Shown here: positions 6,576-7,976 of the stretch, in pieces
Layout of the letters: every line of letters begins with the position of its first letter
Numbering within the stretch: the first letter of the stretch is position 1
NCBI GenBank assembly: GCA_009779205.1
Contig: WRER01000025.1
Span: forward strand, 1 to 7,976
Length of the DNA: 7,976 bases
From: Methanobacteriota archaeon
GTDB taxonomy: Archaea; Halobacteriota; Methanomicrobia; Methanomicrobiales; Methanospirillaceae
Direction: 5' to 3'
Position numbers and translations under genes: made by a program
The notes under the pieces: generated by a model
Database searches by the model: none
Seen by the model: the letters and a program-made list of their open reading frames with translations, nothing else
Told to the model about the DNA's origin: nothing

Positions 6576-7647
6576 ATCTTTCTAATGATTTCACGATTTT
6601 TGCAGCAGCATTGCCGTCGCCATATAGTTTATGCGACCAATCCATTTTTTTTGCATCAATCATTGCCGCTTGTTCTAGTATTCTCCCATAATTAGCTCCA
6701 ACTAGGGTATTGAAGCCATATTCAACTAATTCCACCCATTCTGTTTCATCACGTAATGTAACACAGGGTTTCTGAAAGAAATAAGCTTCTTTTTGGACAC
6801 CGCCACTATCAGTAAAAACTCCAGAACATTTTTTTAATAATGTAATCATGTCAAAATATCCTACAGGGTCAATCACACATATGTTCTTCAGTGCAATACC
6901 CATATTCATTATTAATTTTTGAGTTCGTGGATGTAAAGGCAATATCACAGGTTTTTTTTGCGATATTGCTTCCAGTGCTTTTAATATGTCAGTAATACGC
7001 GAAATATCATCAGTATTTTCCGCCCGATGTACTGTTGCTAGATAAAACTCATTCATCGATTGCAACAAATTGGAAATCGTCTCTGAGGGTCTGGCAATTT
7101 TTTCGTAAAAAAGTGCGGCGTCATACATGACATCTCCGACATTCATTATTACTGCATTTTGCTCTGTATATCCTTCTTTTTTTAGGTTATGCACCGCAGT
7201 ATCTGTAGGACAAAATAACCAAGTAGAAATTCTATCTGTCAGAATCCTGTTAATTTCCTCTGGCATACGCATATTATATGAGCGAAGTCCAGCTTCTACA
7301 TGAGCTATAGGTATATGCAATTTTGCAGCAGCCAATGCCCCGGCTAATGTTGAATTTGTATCGCCGTAAACTAATACACAGTCAGGATTTTCTTGAAGAA
7401 GTACTTTCTCGATCTCCTCAAGCATTCTGCCAGTCATGGCGCCATGACTACTTCCGCTGATTCCTAAATTATAATTTGGAACAGGGATCTGCATTTCTTG
7501 AAAAAATATATCTGACATATTCGTGTCATAATGCTGGCCTGTATGAATAATTATTTCTTGTATGTGGGTATGTTTTTGTATTTCACGGGATATGACCGCT
7601 GTTTTAACAAACTGGGGTCTGGCACCCACAATAGTTACTATTTTCAA
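6574..7647 (-). CDS. wecB: UDP-N-acetylglucosamine 2-epimerase, non-hydrolysing
   Basis: Cytoplasmic enzyme interconverting UDP-GlcNAc and UDP-ManNAc. In methanogens UDP-ManNAc commonly goes on to UDP-ManNAcA for glycans or N-glycans. The 357-residue length is normal. The N-terminal signature GARPQFVK (8-15) and TGQHYD are present, followed by VYGDTNST with D96, HVEAGLRS with E118 and MPEEINR with E131. The last three correspond to the acidic catalytic set of bacterial WecB. HRAEN starts at H207. LHPRT, DSGGVQKEA and RDETEWVE complete the UDP-binding half. Nothing is missing. The start codon is TTG at 7647-7645, since no ATG fits and AGAGGT lies seven bases upstream. It sits 61 bases after one glycosyltransferase gene and 9 bases before another. 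No UDP-ManNAc dehydrogenase (wecC-like) gene is in the window. Confidence 0.96.
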   Translation of the reverse strand: MKIVTIVGARPQFVKTAVISREIQKHTHIQEIIIHTGQHYDTNMSDIFFQEMQIPVPNYNLGISGSSHGAMTGRMLEEIEKVLLQENPDCVLVYGDTNSTLAGALAAAKLHIPIAHVEAGLRSYNMRMPEEINRILTDRISTWLFCPTDTAVHNLKKEGYTEQNAVIMNVGDVMYDAALFYEKIARPSETISNLLQSMNEFYLATVHRAENTDDISRITDILKALEAISQKKPVILPLHPRTQKLIMNMGIALKNICVIDPVGYFDMITLLKKCSGVFTDSGGVQKEAYFFQKPCVTLRDETEWVELVEYGFNTLVGANYGRILEQAAMIDAKKMDWSHKLYGDGNAAAKIVKSLER

Positions 7648-7654
7648 GTTCAGT

Positions 7655-7660
7655 ACCTCT
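7655..7660 (-). promoter_or_regulatory. Shine-Dalgarno site supporting a TTG start
   Basis: AGAGGT on the minus strand lies seven bases before the TTG of the 2-epimerase gene. This supports the non-ATG start, which alone gives the complete N-terminal strand KIVTIVGARP. Confidence 0.7.
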
Positions 7661-7708
7661 CTTTTTTATTGTGCATAAACAGTATCATATTCTTGTACAA
7701 AGCGTCTA

Positions 7709-7976
7709 TCAGACTCGCAAAATTCTATTATATTGTTCCAACAAAACACTTGCTTCGTTCTCCCAGCTAAGAGTATTTTGCGCATGCCTTAATCCCTCTT
7801 TCTTTTTGGATATCTCTTCAGATTCAATAGTATTAATAAAATCAATAATCCTTTCATCATTTTCTGCCGCTATCCACCCACAATTAAATTGTTCAATAAT
7901 GCTCCGTTGATCTGGAAGATCATTTATTATAACAGGTAATCCTGCTAAAATGTATTCAAATAATTTATTTGGCAGC
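7709..7976 (-). CDS. GT4-type glycosyltransferase, C-terminal 88 residues (cut by window edge)
   Basis: Open reading frame entering from the right edge and ending with TGA at 7711-7709. The visible part begins LPNKLFEYILAGLPVIIND, the GT4 nucleotide-sugar binding motif, where the E of KLFEY would be the second glutamate of the EX7E pair. It continues with CGWIAAENDERIIDFI and closes with LSWENEASVLLEQYNRIL, a very common C-terminal helix of GT4 enzymes. The catalytic centre and N-terminal domain lie outside the window. It precedes the 2-epimerase gene by 61 bases on the same strand and probably belongs to the same operon. Because no start codon is in view, it is easily missed by ORF calling. 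Confidence 0.88.
   Translation of the reverse strand, partial: LPNKLFEYILAGLPVIINDLPDQRSIIEQFNCGWIAAENDERIIDFINTIESEEISKKKEGLRHAQNTLSWENEASVLLEQYNRILRV

Noticed and set aside
7645..7740. A second open frame overlapping and extending past the glycosyltransferase stop (ending at a TAA near 7663, reading CESDRRFVQEYDTVYAQ), suggesting a frameshift at the C-terminus
   Set aside because: The main frame ends in a normal GT4 C-terminal helix and needs no correction. The other frame has no recognisable match upstream.

Overview
The window looks like a piece of a methanogenic archaeal chromosome, most likely a relative of the Methanomicrobiales. The main evidence is the first gene, an archaeal-type alanyl-tRNA synthetase with its N-terminal cysteine zinc site. 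The archaeal assignment is fairly firm. The order is an inference from protein style, because no database search was possible.

Layout: (1) 6-2753 (+), a complete alaS housekeeping gene. (2) 2754-3303, a 550-base spacer without a protein gene. It holds a GC-rich hairpin and, directly after it, what reads as a short, ORF-less, degenerate group IIC intron (about 2802-3128). The 5' part of domain I and domains V and VI are recognisable. The middle is collapsed, and the invariant G of the domain V catalytic triad is A. A G-rich stretch and a weak promoter candidate follow. (3) 3304-4236 (+), an NAD-dependent sugar-nucleotide epimerase of the extended SDR family. (4) 4236-4345, a 110-bp MITE-like element with 14-bp terminal inverted repeats flanked by TA. 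It fills the gap between two convergent genes and appears to supply the last base of the epimerase stop codon. (5) 4355-7976 (-), four genes read right to left: the C-terminal end of a GT4 glycosyltransferase cut by the window edge, a non-hydrolysing UDP-GlcNAc 2-epimerase starting with TTG, a second GT-B/GT4-like glycosyltransferase translationally close-coupled to it, and a GT2 glycosyltransferase.

Regions 3 and 5 together look like part of a locus for a surface glycan or protein glycosylation. The epimerases make activated sugars (UDP-ManNAc and probably a C4-epimerised UDP-hexose), and three glycosyltransferases would use such donors. The minus-strand genes, above all 5428-7976, are clearly more AT-rich than alaS. 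This is common for laterally exchanged glycan islands. The two non-coding elements are the most interesting parts of the window.
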